NCBI GenBank assembly: GCA_002376725.1
Contig: DFOM01000050.1
Span: 38,585 to 102,584 of the forward strand
Origin: Cloacimonetes bacterium UBA3541
GTDB taxonomy: Bacteria; Cloacimonadota; Cloacimonadia; Cloacimonadales; Cloacimonadaceae
Length of the DNA stretch: 64,000 nucleotides
Direction of reading: 5' to 3'
The position numbers and the translations under genes are program-made. Numbering within the stretch: position 1 is the first letter of the stretch; each line of letters begins with the position of its first letter. Shown here piece by piece: positions 8,634 to 16,239 of the stretch. The notes beneath the pieces were generated by a model, which had not been told where the DNA came from, ran no database searches, and saw nothing but the letters and a program-made list of their open reading frames with translations.

Positions 8634-9566
8634 ATGAAAAAAACTTTACTTTTACTGCTGATGGCAACAATAATGGTTTTTAGCTATGCTATTGATGACC
8701 GTATACCACGCCCTATAGCTCACTTGAAGAATATTCAGCCCTATAATGTTGATTATCAGCAGGACCTGGTTCTCCTCCGTAATCAAAATTTCATCTGGAT
8801 TTATTCTATCTTCAATCCCTGGTCACCTCGTCTGGAAGCTGTTTTCACTTCTTCCGCTTTAATTGAAGACCTAAACTTACTGGGAGATAATCAGCTCTAT
8901 GTATGCAGTGAAGAACCTTCCAATACCATTTCTTCTGTGGACACTCTTTCCTATCCAGGAAAAATATTCTTTACTAATCCTGTTATCGGTAATAAAATCG
9001 CTAGAGAAGGTTCTTTGCTCTATGTGGCAGACCGTTTGCGCGGTATTGATATCATAGATATCGGAAAAGGTGGAATGCGAGAACTAAAATCTACCTTTTC
9101 GGAAAAATGGGGCATCCGTGATCTTTTGGCTGAATATCCTTATATCTATGCCCTAAACGACTTCGGACTTGTCACTATTGACATCTCGGATCTCCAGTTT
9201 CCTATCAGTTTAGGAGTCAATTATGAAATTGCCGATGCTACTGTGCTGGCTAAAAATGGCAATATTATCTGGATTGGTGCCGGGAAAAAACTCCTCGCTA
9301 TTAATGCTGCTGATATGAAACATCCCCGACTGATTAACCTTATGAATCTCTCCAATGAAATTCAGGACCTTGAAATCTATAACGACCGACTCTTTGTAGC
9401 ACTGGGACAAGGTGGCGTGAAAATCTATGGCATTAAAAATCCCTTGAAAATAGAAGACCTCAATACCCTCTATCCTGCTATGGCAGTTTATGATATTGCC
9501 CTCGGAAACGATTTAATCTTCCTCGCTTTAGGCAAAGATGGCTGGATGATTTATGAATATAGATAA
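8634..9566 (+). CDS. Exported LVIVD-repeat beta-propeller-like protein
   Basis: This is a 310-residue protein with a clear signal peptide (MKKTLLLLLMATIMVFSYA, cleavage probably after residue 19). The mature part consists of repeats of about 40-45 residues with the pattern LYVADRLRGIDIIDI, IYALNDFGLVTIDISDL and LFVALGQGGVKIYGI. This is the LVIVD repeat style seen in exported beta-propeller proteins. No enzyme motif is visible, so a binding or structural role in the periplasm or at the surface is inferred. It has a good AAAGGAGTG ribosome-binding site. It lacks the C-terminal YPNPF tail that the next protein has. Confidence 0.75.
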   Translation: MKKTLLLLLMATIMVFSYAIDDRIPRPIAHLKNIQPYNVDYQQDLVLLRNQNFIWIYSIFNPWSPRLEAVFTSSALIEDLNLLGDNQLYVCSEEPSNTISSVDTLSYPGKIFFTNPVIGNKIAREGSLLYVADRLRGIDIIDIGKGGMRELKSTFSEKWGIRDLLAEYPYIYALNDFGLVTIDISDLQFPISLGVNYEIADATVLAKNGNIIWIGAGKKLLAINAADMKHPRLINLMNLSNEIQDLEIYNDRLFVALGQGGVKIYGIKNPLKIEDLNTLYPAMAVYDIALGNDLIFLALGKDGWMIYEYR

Positions 9567-9793
9567 TCATCTTTTGAACTTTTTCCCTTGCTTTGATTCT
9601 TTCCTGTCTCTCTATTATTAATTTAAATTTTGAACCATAAGAAGGACTAAATCTATAAAGGAAATAAGGTGAAAAATCTCTAAGGTGAATTTAATTACAA
9701 ATTTATGTATGAAATTAAAGAAAAAACTTGACAGATAAGTTAAACGAAATAAGTTATAATTATAATGAAAAAATATAAAGTGAGGTAAGAAAG

Positions 9794-12700
9794 ATGAAAA
9801 AAATTATCCTTATCATTTCAATTTCTTTAGTAGCAGGCTTGCTTTTAGCCCAAACATCATTTACTGCTACTTATACTTTTGGAACAAGTGGAAATGTTCC
9901 AAGTTTCGCTTATAATGGAACAATTTATGATGGAATTCAAATGGGAAATATGGTAAAAGTTGGAATAACTAGTACCTCTAAAACTGACTGTTTTAGAGGA
10001 AGTAATTGGCCAACTGGAGCAACTAATGGTAGTGATGTATTTACAGGTTCTGTAGATACAGGAAAATACATCGGTTTCACTATGGAAGCTGCACAAGGTT
10101 ACAAATTTACTGTTTCTACTATCCAATTCGGTATTGGAAGAAGTGGTACCGGAACAAGACAATGCCAATGGCGAGGTAGTAATGATAGTTATGGTTCTAT
10201 ACTAAATAACTATACAACATTGAATACTTCTTTAACTAATTCAGATGGTGTATTAACAAATCCAGATACAGATTCCAATTGGACTGGGAATGTTTTAACT
10301 CTTAATTCAAATTATGCTAATATAACATCAGATTGCGGTTTTAGGCTATATATGTATAATGCTGAAGGAACAGGAGGAACTGCAGGTTTACAAGGACCTA
10401 TAACAATTACTGGAACTTTTGAACCTTTGGGATTAACTCCTAGCATTTCTGTAGATCCATCATCACTTACTGACTTCAGTTATGTAGCTGGCTCTGGACC
10501 TTCCAGTGAAAAAAGTTTTTCTTTAACTGGTTCTAATCTAACTGCTAATTTAACTGTGAGTATTTCTGCAGACGCACATTTTGAAATATCCTCTACTCCT
10601 AGTGAAAATTTTGGCAATTCTTTATCTTATACTCCTACGGATGGAAGTGTTTCGGCTACCGTATATGTGAGAATGAAAGCAGGACTTTCACCTGGAACTT
10701 ATAGCGATGAAACAATAACCTGTGCATCTGAAGGTGCAACTTCTCGTACCGTAAGCTGTAGTGGCATTGTTTATAAAGGGGAACCTGCTAATCATGTAAC
10801 TAATTTTACCTCTAGTACAGTAGGTGTTTCTTACATTACTTTAACCTGGACTGATGTTTCAAAGTATACACCTGATGGATATTTAATTAAAGGAAGTAAT
10901 GTCAGTTTTAGTGATATAACTGCACCTGTTGATGGCACTCCAGAAAGCAATGGAACATTAAAGAAAAATGTTACTCCAGGAACTCAAACCTGTATCTTTA
11001 CTGGTCTTACAGACAATACCACCTACTACTTCAAAATCTATCCCTATACTAATAGTGGTTCTGCTATAAATTATAAGACAGACGGAGAAGTTCCTCAAAC
11101 TAGTGCTACTACCCCTGAACAATTAATTTTTGCTACTGACCTCTTCTTTTCTGAATACATTGAAGGGACATCTTTTAATAAAGCAATTGAGATATTTAAT
11201 GGAACTGGAGCTACAGTAGATCTCAGTCAATACAAACTCTGCTTATATACTAATGGTTCATCAACAGTTAGTTATTCAATGAGCTTAAGTGGAACTCTGG
11301 AACATAATGATGTCTATGTACTTGCTCATCCAAGTGCTGATCCTGCAATATTAGCAGTAGCAGATGCCATAAGTAACGCTGTAATTAATTTCAATGGAGA
11401 TGATGCTGTGGCTTTGATTACAGGAGAAACCTCTAATCCTACTTATATTGATATATTTGGAAGAATAGGAGAAGATCCAGGAACTTATTGGGAAACAGAT
11501 CCTCTAAAAACCCAAGATATGACCTTAGTCCGCAAACCTAATATAACTCATGGAGTAACGGTCAATCCAGAGAGTGGTTTTCCCACTCTTGCGACCGAAT
11601 GGGATTCCTATCCAGTTGATACCTTTACTTATCTTGACTATCACATTTTTTCACCTGATCAGCAAACTGCAGCTGCACCGACCTTTGATCCACCAGCCGG
11701 GATTTATAGTTCTCCTATCAATGTGACTATAAGTTCTACCACTTCTGGTGTAACCATTCGCTATACTACAGATGGTAGCACTCCTTCAGAAACAGTAGGA
11801 ACTATTTATACCACTCCTGTTTATCTAAATGAAACGACCACTCTTAAAGCCGTAGCATATAGTGAGGATTATGCTTTGAGTCCTGTTTCTCAGGCTATAT
11901 ATTTATTCCCGGTAAATGTATCAACTATTGCAGATTTAAGAGCAGGTACACCTGGAACTTACTATAAATATACGGGAACAGGAGTTCTTACCTTCCAGCA
12001 AGCTTTCCGTCATCAAAAATTCATTCAGGATAACACCGGAGCAATTTTAATAGATGATAATAGTGGAACAATTACTACAACTTATAATCTCTATGATGGA
12101 ATAAGCAATATTATCGGAACTGTAGCCGAATATGGTGGTATGATGCAATTGACTCCTATTGCTGATCCTGGAACAGCAGTTTCTTCAGGAAATGTCATTA
12201 TTCCTCAAGAGATAAGTCTAAATGAACTGGCAACTAACTTTGAACAATATGAATCTGAACTGGTAAGAGTTATGAATGTCTCTTTTGATACAGCTGATAA
12301 TACCTTAACCTTTACCAATGGTACTTTATATCCTATGAATAGTGGTTTAATGAATTTCCGCACTACTTTCTATGATGTAGATTATATTGGAATGGTTGTT
12401 CCTACAGGTTTATGGAATATTATTGGTATTCCGAATTCACGAGTAGCTGAAGGGAATTTATTTACGGCAAGGTTCTGGGCTGATTTTTCCAGTGCTGAGC
12501 AGCCACCTCTTCCTGTAGTATTGACCTCTTTTACAGCTACCATCTCAAATCAGAATTATATTAATTTAACCTGGACAACACAGAGTGAAGCAGGAATGTT
12601 AGGTTATTATGTTATGCGTAGCACTCAAAATGACTTATCTACAGCTAGAGTAATAAGTCCGTTAATTCCTGCTACTAACACTTCTCAACCTAAAGCTTAT

Positions 12701-13123
12701 CTTTATACTGATACAGAGGTGACAGAAAGCGGAACTTATTATTATTGGTTGCAATGCAATAACTACGATGGAATAATTAATACCTATGGCTCTGTATCTA
12801 TTGAATACAATCCTGTTGGAGGTAATACTGCTCCTTCTATTCCATTGGTTACAGAATTACTACCGGTATATCCTAATCCTTTCAATCCACAACTGTTTAT
12901 ACCTTTCAATCTGGCTAATAAATTAGAGGTTAAGATTATTATTTATAACACACGGGGTCAGATTGTTAAAGAGATTCCGGTAGGAGAACAAAATCCCGGT
13001 AGCTATCGGATAGAATGGGATGGCAAAGATTCTAAAGGGCAAGCTTTACCAACAGGAATCTATTGCATTCGTATGATAGCAGGTAAAGATTACTATCAGA
13101 CCAAGGTTGTTTTAATGAAATAA
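9794..13123 (+). CDS. Large secreted multidomain protein with C-terminal YPNPFNP sorting-type domain
   Basis: This is a 1109-residue exported protein. The signal peptide covers residues 1-19 (ends LLLAQ). A beta-rich, low-complexity first region runs to about 215. An Ig-like domain follows at about 217-327, then a fibronectin type III domain (about 330-440; NFTSSTVGVSYITLTWTD). A lamin-tail-like domain (about 445-620; SEYIEGTSFNKAIEIFNGTG) precedes a chitobiase C-terminal-like domain (about 630-700; GVTIRYTTDGSTPS). A DUF5689/OB-like region spans about 705-905, and a second FnIII-like module (VVLTSFTATI) follows. The end is a FlgD-like sorting-type domain (VYPNPFNP, GIYCIRM, final KVVLMK). 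Such tails direct type IX-like secretion in related phyla. Upstream, TTGACA (9728) and TATAAT (9755) occur but 21 bases apart. A terminator follows. Confidence 0.85.
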   Translation: MKKIILIISISLVAGLLLAQTSFTATYTFGTSGNVPSFAYNGTIYDGIQMGNMVKVGITSTSKTDCFRGSNWPTGATNGSDVFTGSVDTGKYIGFTMEAAQGYKFTVSTIQFGIGRSGTGTRQCQWRGSNDSYGSILNNYTTLNTSLTNSDGVLTNPDTDSNWTGNVLTLNSNYANITSDCGFRLYMYNAEGTGGTAGLQGPITITGTFEPLGLTPSISVDPSSLTDFSYVAGSGPSSEKSFSLTGSNLTANLTVSISADAHFEISSTPSENFGNSLSYTPTDGSVSATVYVRMKAGLSPGTYSDETITCASEGATSRTVSCSGIVYKGEPANHVTNFTSSTVGVSYITLTWTDVSKYTPDGYLIKGSNVSFSDITAPVDGTPESNGTLKKNVTPGTQTCIFTGLTDNTTYYFKIYPYTNSGSAINYKTDGEVPQTSATTPEQLIFATDLFFSEYIEGTSFNKAIEIFNGTGATVDLSQYKLCLYTNGSSTVSYSMSLSGTLEHNDVYVLAHPSADPAILAVADAISNAVINFNGDDAVALITGETSNPTYIDIFGRIGEDPGTYWETDPLKTQDMTLVRKPNITHGVTVNPESGFPTLATEWDSYPVDTFTYLDYHIFSPDQQTAAAPTFDPPAGIYSSPINVTISSTTSGVTIRYTTDGSTPSETVGTIYTTPVYLNETTTLKAVAYSEDYALSPVSQAIYLFPVNVSTIADLRAGTPGTYYKYTGTGVLTFQQAFRHQKFIQDNTGAILIDDNSGTITTTYNLYDGISNIIGTVAEYGGMMQLTPIADPGTAVSSGNVIIPQEISLNELATNFEQYESELVRVMNVSFDTADNTLTFTNGTLYPMNSGLMNFRTTFYDVDYIGMVVPTGLWNIIGIPNSRVAEGNLFTARFWADFSSAEQPPLPVVLTSFTATISNQNYINLTWTTQSEAGMLGYYVMRSTQNDLSTARVISPLIPATNTSQPKAYLYTDTEVTESGTYYYWLQCNNYDGIINTYGSVSIEYNPVGGNTAPSIPLVTELLPVYPNPFNPQLFIPFNLANKLEVKIIIYNTRGQIVKEIPVGEQNPGSYRIEWDGKDSKGQALPTGIYCIRMIAGKDYYQTKVVLMK

Positions 13124-13143
13124 TCTCCTATAAAGATAAAAGG

Positions 13144-13174
13144 AAAAGCCCGGCTTTTAAGTCGGGCTTTTTTC
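13144..13174 (+). terminator. Rho-independent terminator of the large secreted-protein gene
   Basis: A GC-rich stem AAAAGCCCGGCTT / AAGTCGGGCTTTT with one G-U pair in plus-strand RNA is followed by a run of T. It begins 21 bases after the stop codon at 13123. Confidence 0.85.
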
Positions 13175-13350
13175 TATTATATTAGGAAAGTGTCTATTTT
13201 AGGTAAGCTTTCCCTGCATTCTATAAATATCACAGCTCCTGTTTAGATTGAATTCCAGTAACATTATTAGTCCCTGTCTTTCAGATTTTGCCTTCTCACC
13301 TATAAATGAAGAGATGAGATTAAACTTATGCTGAGCTTATGACCAATTTC

Positions 13351-13405
13351 GGACATAAGCTGGACATAAGCTGGACATAAGTTACCCATAAGCTGGAGAT
13401 AAAAA
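13351..13405. repeat. 11-bp tandem repeat array (GGACATAAGCT)
   Basis: Two exact copies of GGACATAAGCT (13351, 13362) are followed by GGACATAAGTT, ACCCATAAGCT and a partial GGAGATAAAAA, giving about five units with an 11-base period. The array lies in the gap between two convergent terminators (13175-13452), which otherwise holds no open frame or other signal I can see. Confidence 0.8.
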
Positions 13406-13452
13406 CACGGAAGATTATATCTTTTATTTCAGTAAATAACAAGATAATGATA

Positions 13453-13484
13453 CAAAAAATCCCGATAGATTCTACTCTATCGGG
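13453..13484 (-). terminator. Rho-independent terminator after trxA
   Basis: A 9-bp perfect stem (CCCGATAGA / TCTATCGGG) with a 6-base loop is followed, reading the minus strand, by ATTTTTTG. It sits 20 bases beyond the trxA stop codon. Confidence 0.85.
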
Positions 13485-13504
13485 GCTATCTTTAAAGGTT
13501 TTCT

Positions 13505-13822
13505 TTAGCTAAGATATGGGCGGAGCTTTTCTAAGATTTTGTCTTTTTGCACCAGTCCTATTAATTGCTCAACCACCTCTCCATTCTTAAAGATAAGGAG
13601 AGTAGGAATGGACATAATGGAAAAGCGAGTGGCAATTTCGGGACACTCGTCAATATTGCATTTTAGCACTTTAACCTTTCCTGCTAATTCCTCTGCCAGC
13701 TTTTCTACTACTGGACTAAGAGCTTTACAGGGTCCACACCAGGGTGCCCAAAAATCCACCAGGACTGGCACTTCGCTCTTTTCTACCTCAGCTTCAAAAT
13801 TTTGAGAGTTTAACTCTAACAT
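13505..13822 (-). CDS. trxA: Thioredoxin
   Basis: This is a classical single-domain thioredoxin of 105 residues that reduces protein disulfides in the cytoplasm. The active site is WAPWCGPCK (about residues 26-34), and the cis-proline loop is SIPTLLIF near residue 73. The family's FKNGEVVEQLIG turn is present. It starts 3 bases after the groES stop, and its ribosome-binding site must lie inside the groES end, so the two are transcribed and probably translated together. A terminator follows. If transcription starts at the groES promoter, trxA falls under the same CIRCE-like operator, linking redox and heat stress. Confidence 0.95.
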   Translation of the reverse strand: MLELNSQNFEAEVEKSEVPVLVDFWAPWCGPCKALSPVVEKLAEELAGKVKVLKCNIDECPEIATRFSIMSIPTLLIFKNGEVVEQLIGLVQKDKILEKLRPYLS

Positions 13823-13825
13823 CGT

Positions 13826-14098
13826 TCACTCAACCAGGGCAAGAATATCGTCTTGGGAAAGAATAAGTAATTTTTCTCCTTCCACTTCTATTTCTGTGCC
13901 TGCATATTTACCATATAAGACCTTATCTCCTACTTTCACAATCTTCTGCAGGTCTTCATCTGTTCCTACAGCAAGAACTTCTCCTATCTGAGGTTTCTCT
14001 TTTGCCGTATCCGGTATGATAATTCCACCTATGGTCTTTTCTTCGGTCTCTGAAGGGACCTTTACTACGAGATGGTCTTCAATAGGTTTTAGTTTCAT
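13826..14098 (-). CDS. groES: Co-chaperonin GroES (Cpn10)
   Basis: This is a 90-residue 10-kDa chaperonin that caps the GroEL folding chamber. It has the [13 protein letters not shown] start, the mobile-loop region with [12 protein letters not shown] (about residues 20-31), and the conserved [17 protein letters not shown]. The start is set at the ATG at 14098-14096, because the GGAGG of a strong ribosome-binding site lies 5 bases upstream. A further in-frame ATG at 14110 overlaps that site and would give only four extra residues. No groEL is next to it: the downstream gene is trxA. A CIRCE-like inverted repeat lies at 14156-14182. Confidence 0.95.
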   Translation of the reverse strand: MKLKPIEDHLVVKVPSETEEKTIGGIIIPDTAKEKPQIGEVLAVGTDEDLQKIVKVGDKVLYGKYAGTEIEVEGEKLLILSQDDILALVE

Positions 14099-14155
14099 TT
14101 TTTCCTCCATAATATAGATTGAATTTCTTAAAATATAATAATTCGTTTGTGATTA

Positions 14156-14182
14156 TTAGCAAACCTCTTTTTAGATTGCTAA
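14156..14182 (-). promoter_or_regulatory. CIRCE-like operator (HrcA site) upstream of groES
   Basis: Read on the minus strand this is TTAGCAATC-N9-GTTTGCTAA, with exactly 9-9-9 spacing. The CIRCE consensus is TTAGCACTC-N9-GAGTGCTAA, so 15 of 18 arm positions match and the outer six bases of each arm are perfect. A TTGACA box sits just upstream (14192-14187) and TATATT-like sequence downstream (about 14137-14132). It lies about 58 bases before the groES start, the usual location for HrcA control. Confidence 0.75.
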
Positions 14183-14221
14183 TATTTGTCAAGCAGAAAA
14201 TGCAAGATTTGATTATAAGCA

Positions 14222-14902
14222 TTAATTGGAAAGCAATTCGTGCTGAAGATAACCATTAAGCATTATGAGAACTTTATCAAATTCCTTTTCTCCCGGGATA
14301 ATAATATCCGCATTCTTCTTCGTTGGTTCAATAAAAGCTTGATGCGAAGGTTTTACAGTTTCCAGATATTGATTCAGGACACTTTCCACACTTCTACCTC
14401 GTTCCAGAATATCTCTTTGCAAACGTCTGGCTAAACGAATATCCGCATCCGAATCCAGATAGATTTTCAAATCAGACATTTGTAGTAATTTGGGATAATA
14501 TAGCGCAAAGATACCTTCCAGGATGATTACTTCAGCATTGGCGACGCATAGATTTCCTTCTTTACGAGTATGAGTAACAAAATCGTAAGCAGGAACATTA
14601 ACTGGTTCTCCAGCCATCATCTTTTTCAAATCACTCAAGAGAAAGTCAATATCAATGGCATCAGGGTGGTCAAAATTGACTTTTGTCCTTTCTTGCCAGG
14701 GAAGATAACTCAGGTCTTTATAATAGCTATCCTGAGCGATGATAACTGTTTTAAGTCCAGTTAATCTTCGTCCTATAGCAAGAGCAATGGTTGTTTTTCC
14801 ACTACAAGAACCACCTCCAATAAGTATAAGATGAGATTTATGAGGTATTTCTCTAGCAGAAGTGGCACGATTATCCTGAAAAGAATAAGCTGGATTTTCC
14901 AT
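14222..14902 (-). CDS. udk: Uridine kinase
   Basis: This is a 226-residue P-loop kinase of the uridine/cytidine kinase family, phosphorylating uridine and cytidine in pyrimidine salvage. Walker A reads GGGSCSGKTT (about residues 28-37). The family motifs AQDSYYKDLS, NFDHPDAIDIDFL, PAYDFVTHTR and VIILEGIFALYY follow in the expected order, with RRLQRDILERGRS in the lid. It carries about 22 residues before the core, with no internal ATG to shorten it and no clear ribosome-binding site. It lies 21 bases after the 2-epimerase gene and is probably co-transcribed with it. The groES promoter lies downstream. Confidence 0.93.
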   Translation of the reverse strand: MENPAYSFQDNRATSAREIPHKSHLILIGGGSCSGKTTIALAIGRRLTGLKTVIIAQDSYYKDLSYLPWQERTKVNFDHPDAIDIDFLLSDLKKMMAGEPVNVPAYDFVTHTRKEGNLCVANAEVIILEGIFALYYPKLLQMSDLKIYLDSDADIRLARRLQRDILERGRSVESVLNQYLETVKPSHQAFIEPTKKNADIIIPGEKEFDKVLIMLNGYLQHELLSN

Positions 14903-14923
14903 TATTATAATGTTCTGCTGGTT

Positions 14924-15976
14924 TTATGCTTTTTCCAGTATAGCTATTATTTTCTCTGAGACATCCGAACCAAAAAGTTGTGTATGACTTAAAGGTTTGG
15001 ATATATTCAATAACTTTTCTGGAAACTCTTCAGATTGAGGAGGCAAAAGAATGTTCCATCCGCTTTTCACTGTTTCTATCCATTCCGTTTCCGTTCTAAG
15101 AGTAACACACAGTTTTCCTATTATATATGCTTCTTTCTGAATTCCGCCCGAATCGGTTAGTATCATTTCACTTGCTTGCATCAAGGTAATAAAATCAAGA
15201 TAGGAAAGTGGCTCTATAAATCTAATATTCCTAAACTTTTCTGGGTCCATCTGACAAAGAATATTACGAGTACGTGGATGGACTGGAAATACTATGATTT
15301 TATCTAATCTATCCAAGCCAGAAAGAATATAAGAAAGCATTTTAGGGTCATCAACATTATAAGGACGATGTAAAGTTAGTAAGAGAAAACTTCCAGGTTC
15401 AAGTTTTAATTCTTGCAGGATATCGGAATTGTCTTTCGCTAGTTCCAATCCCAGTTTCAAACTATCTGTCATAATATCTCCAACTAGATGAGCTTTGTCT
15501 TCCAGACCTTCGTGTTGGAGATTTTCTTTAGCTGTCTCAGTAGGACAAAACAGCAAATCAGAAAGATGGTCTGCTACTATACGATTCAATTCTTCAGGCA
15601 TAGAACGATTAAAACTTCTGAGACCAGCTTCTATGTGAGCAGTATTAATTCCTAATTTTGCTGAGGCAAGAGCACCTGCTAAAGTGGTATTCGTATCTCC
15701 ATAAATAAGCACCCAATCTGGCTTTTCTTCTATCAACACCGGTTCCAGAGCTTCCAGAATTTCTGCCGTCTGTTGTGCTTGAGTTCCTGAACCTACATCA
15801 AGATTATAATCTGGAGCAGGAATCAGCATATCCTGAAAGAAGACATCATTCATTTGAATATCATAGTGTTGACCACTATGTATGATTATTTCCTGGTGTT
15901 TTTCTCGCAGTAAACGAGAAATTGGTGCCAATTTGATAAATTGAGGCCTTGCACCAACTACTTGAGCTATTTTCAT
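14924..15976 (-). CDS. wecB: Non-hydrolysing UDP-N-acetylglucosamine 2-epimerase (WecB/WbpI family)
   Basis: This is a GT-B-fold epimerase making a UDP-ManNAc-type sugar. It starts MKIAQVVGARPQFIKLAP, and the ATG at 15976 is preferred over one 12 bases upstream because it gives the family start and has GGGAG before it. Other signatures are HSGQHYD, YGDTNTTLAGALA, HIEAGLRSFNRSMPEELNR, LTLHRPYNV and TDSGGIQKEA. The SFNRSMPEE form resembles the WbpI subgroup, which acts on diacetamido uronic acid nucleotides, rather than classical WecB. With the WlbA-like gene at 1828 this would place both in one pathway, which is an inference. Length is about 350, normal for the family. Confidence 0.88.
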   Translation of the reverse strand: MKIAQVVGARPQFIKLAPISRLLREKHQEIIIHSGQHYDIQMNDVFFQDMLIPAPDYNLDVGSGTQAQQTAEILEALEPVLIEEKPDWVLIYGDTNTTLAGALASAKLGINTAHIEAGLRSFNRSMPEELNRIVADHLSDLLFCPTETAKENLQHEGLEDKAHLVGDIMTDSLKLGLELAKDNSDILQELKLEPGSFLLLTLHRPYNVDDPKMLSYILSGLDRLDKIIVFPVHPRTRNILCQMDPEKFRNIRFIEPLSYLDFITLMQASEMILTDSGGIQKEAYIIGKLCVTLRTETEWIETVKSGWNILLPPQSEEFPEKLLNISKPLSHTQLFGSDVSEKIIAILEKA

Positions 15977-16239
15977 CTCCACTCCCATTTCCTTATAAAA
16001 ACAATTTCCTTCCTCAAAGCTTTTATGTCAAGCAAGCTTTGCTTTAGGTCAAAGAAATAAACATTTTAGTATAATCTATCAATTCGCTGTATGTTATTAT
16101 TTAGAAAGGAAAGTAAAACTTAATCAAACTATTATCATTATTGGATTCCGAAAAATATTTTGTGATTTTCTATAAAATAAATTGACAAAAATTAGATTGA
16201 ATGGAGAAATGAATTTAAAATAAAAAAATTAGAGGAAAA

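Noticed and set aside
9728..9766. TTGACA and TATAAT as a normal promoter of the large secreted-protein gene
   Set aside because: The spacing is 21 or 27 bases, too long for a standard sigma-70 promoter, so I mention it in the gene entry but do not list it.
13351..13405. 11-bp repeats as a CRISPR array
   Set aside because: The units are directly adjacent without spacers and are far too short.
14099..14110. Upstream ATG as the groES start
   Set aside because: It overlaps the GGAGG site that serves the ATG at 14098 and has no ribosome-binding site of its own.
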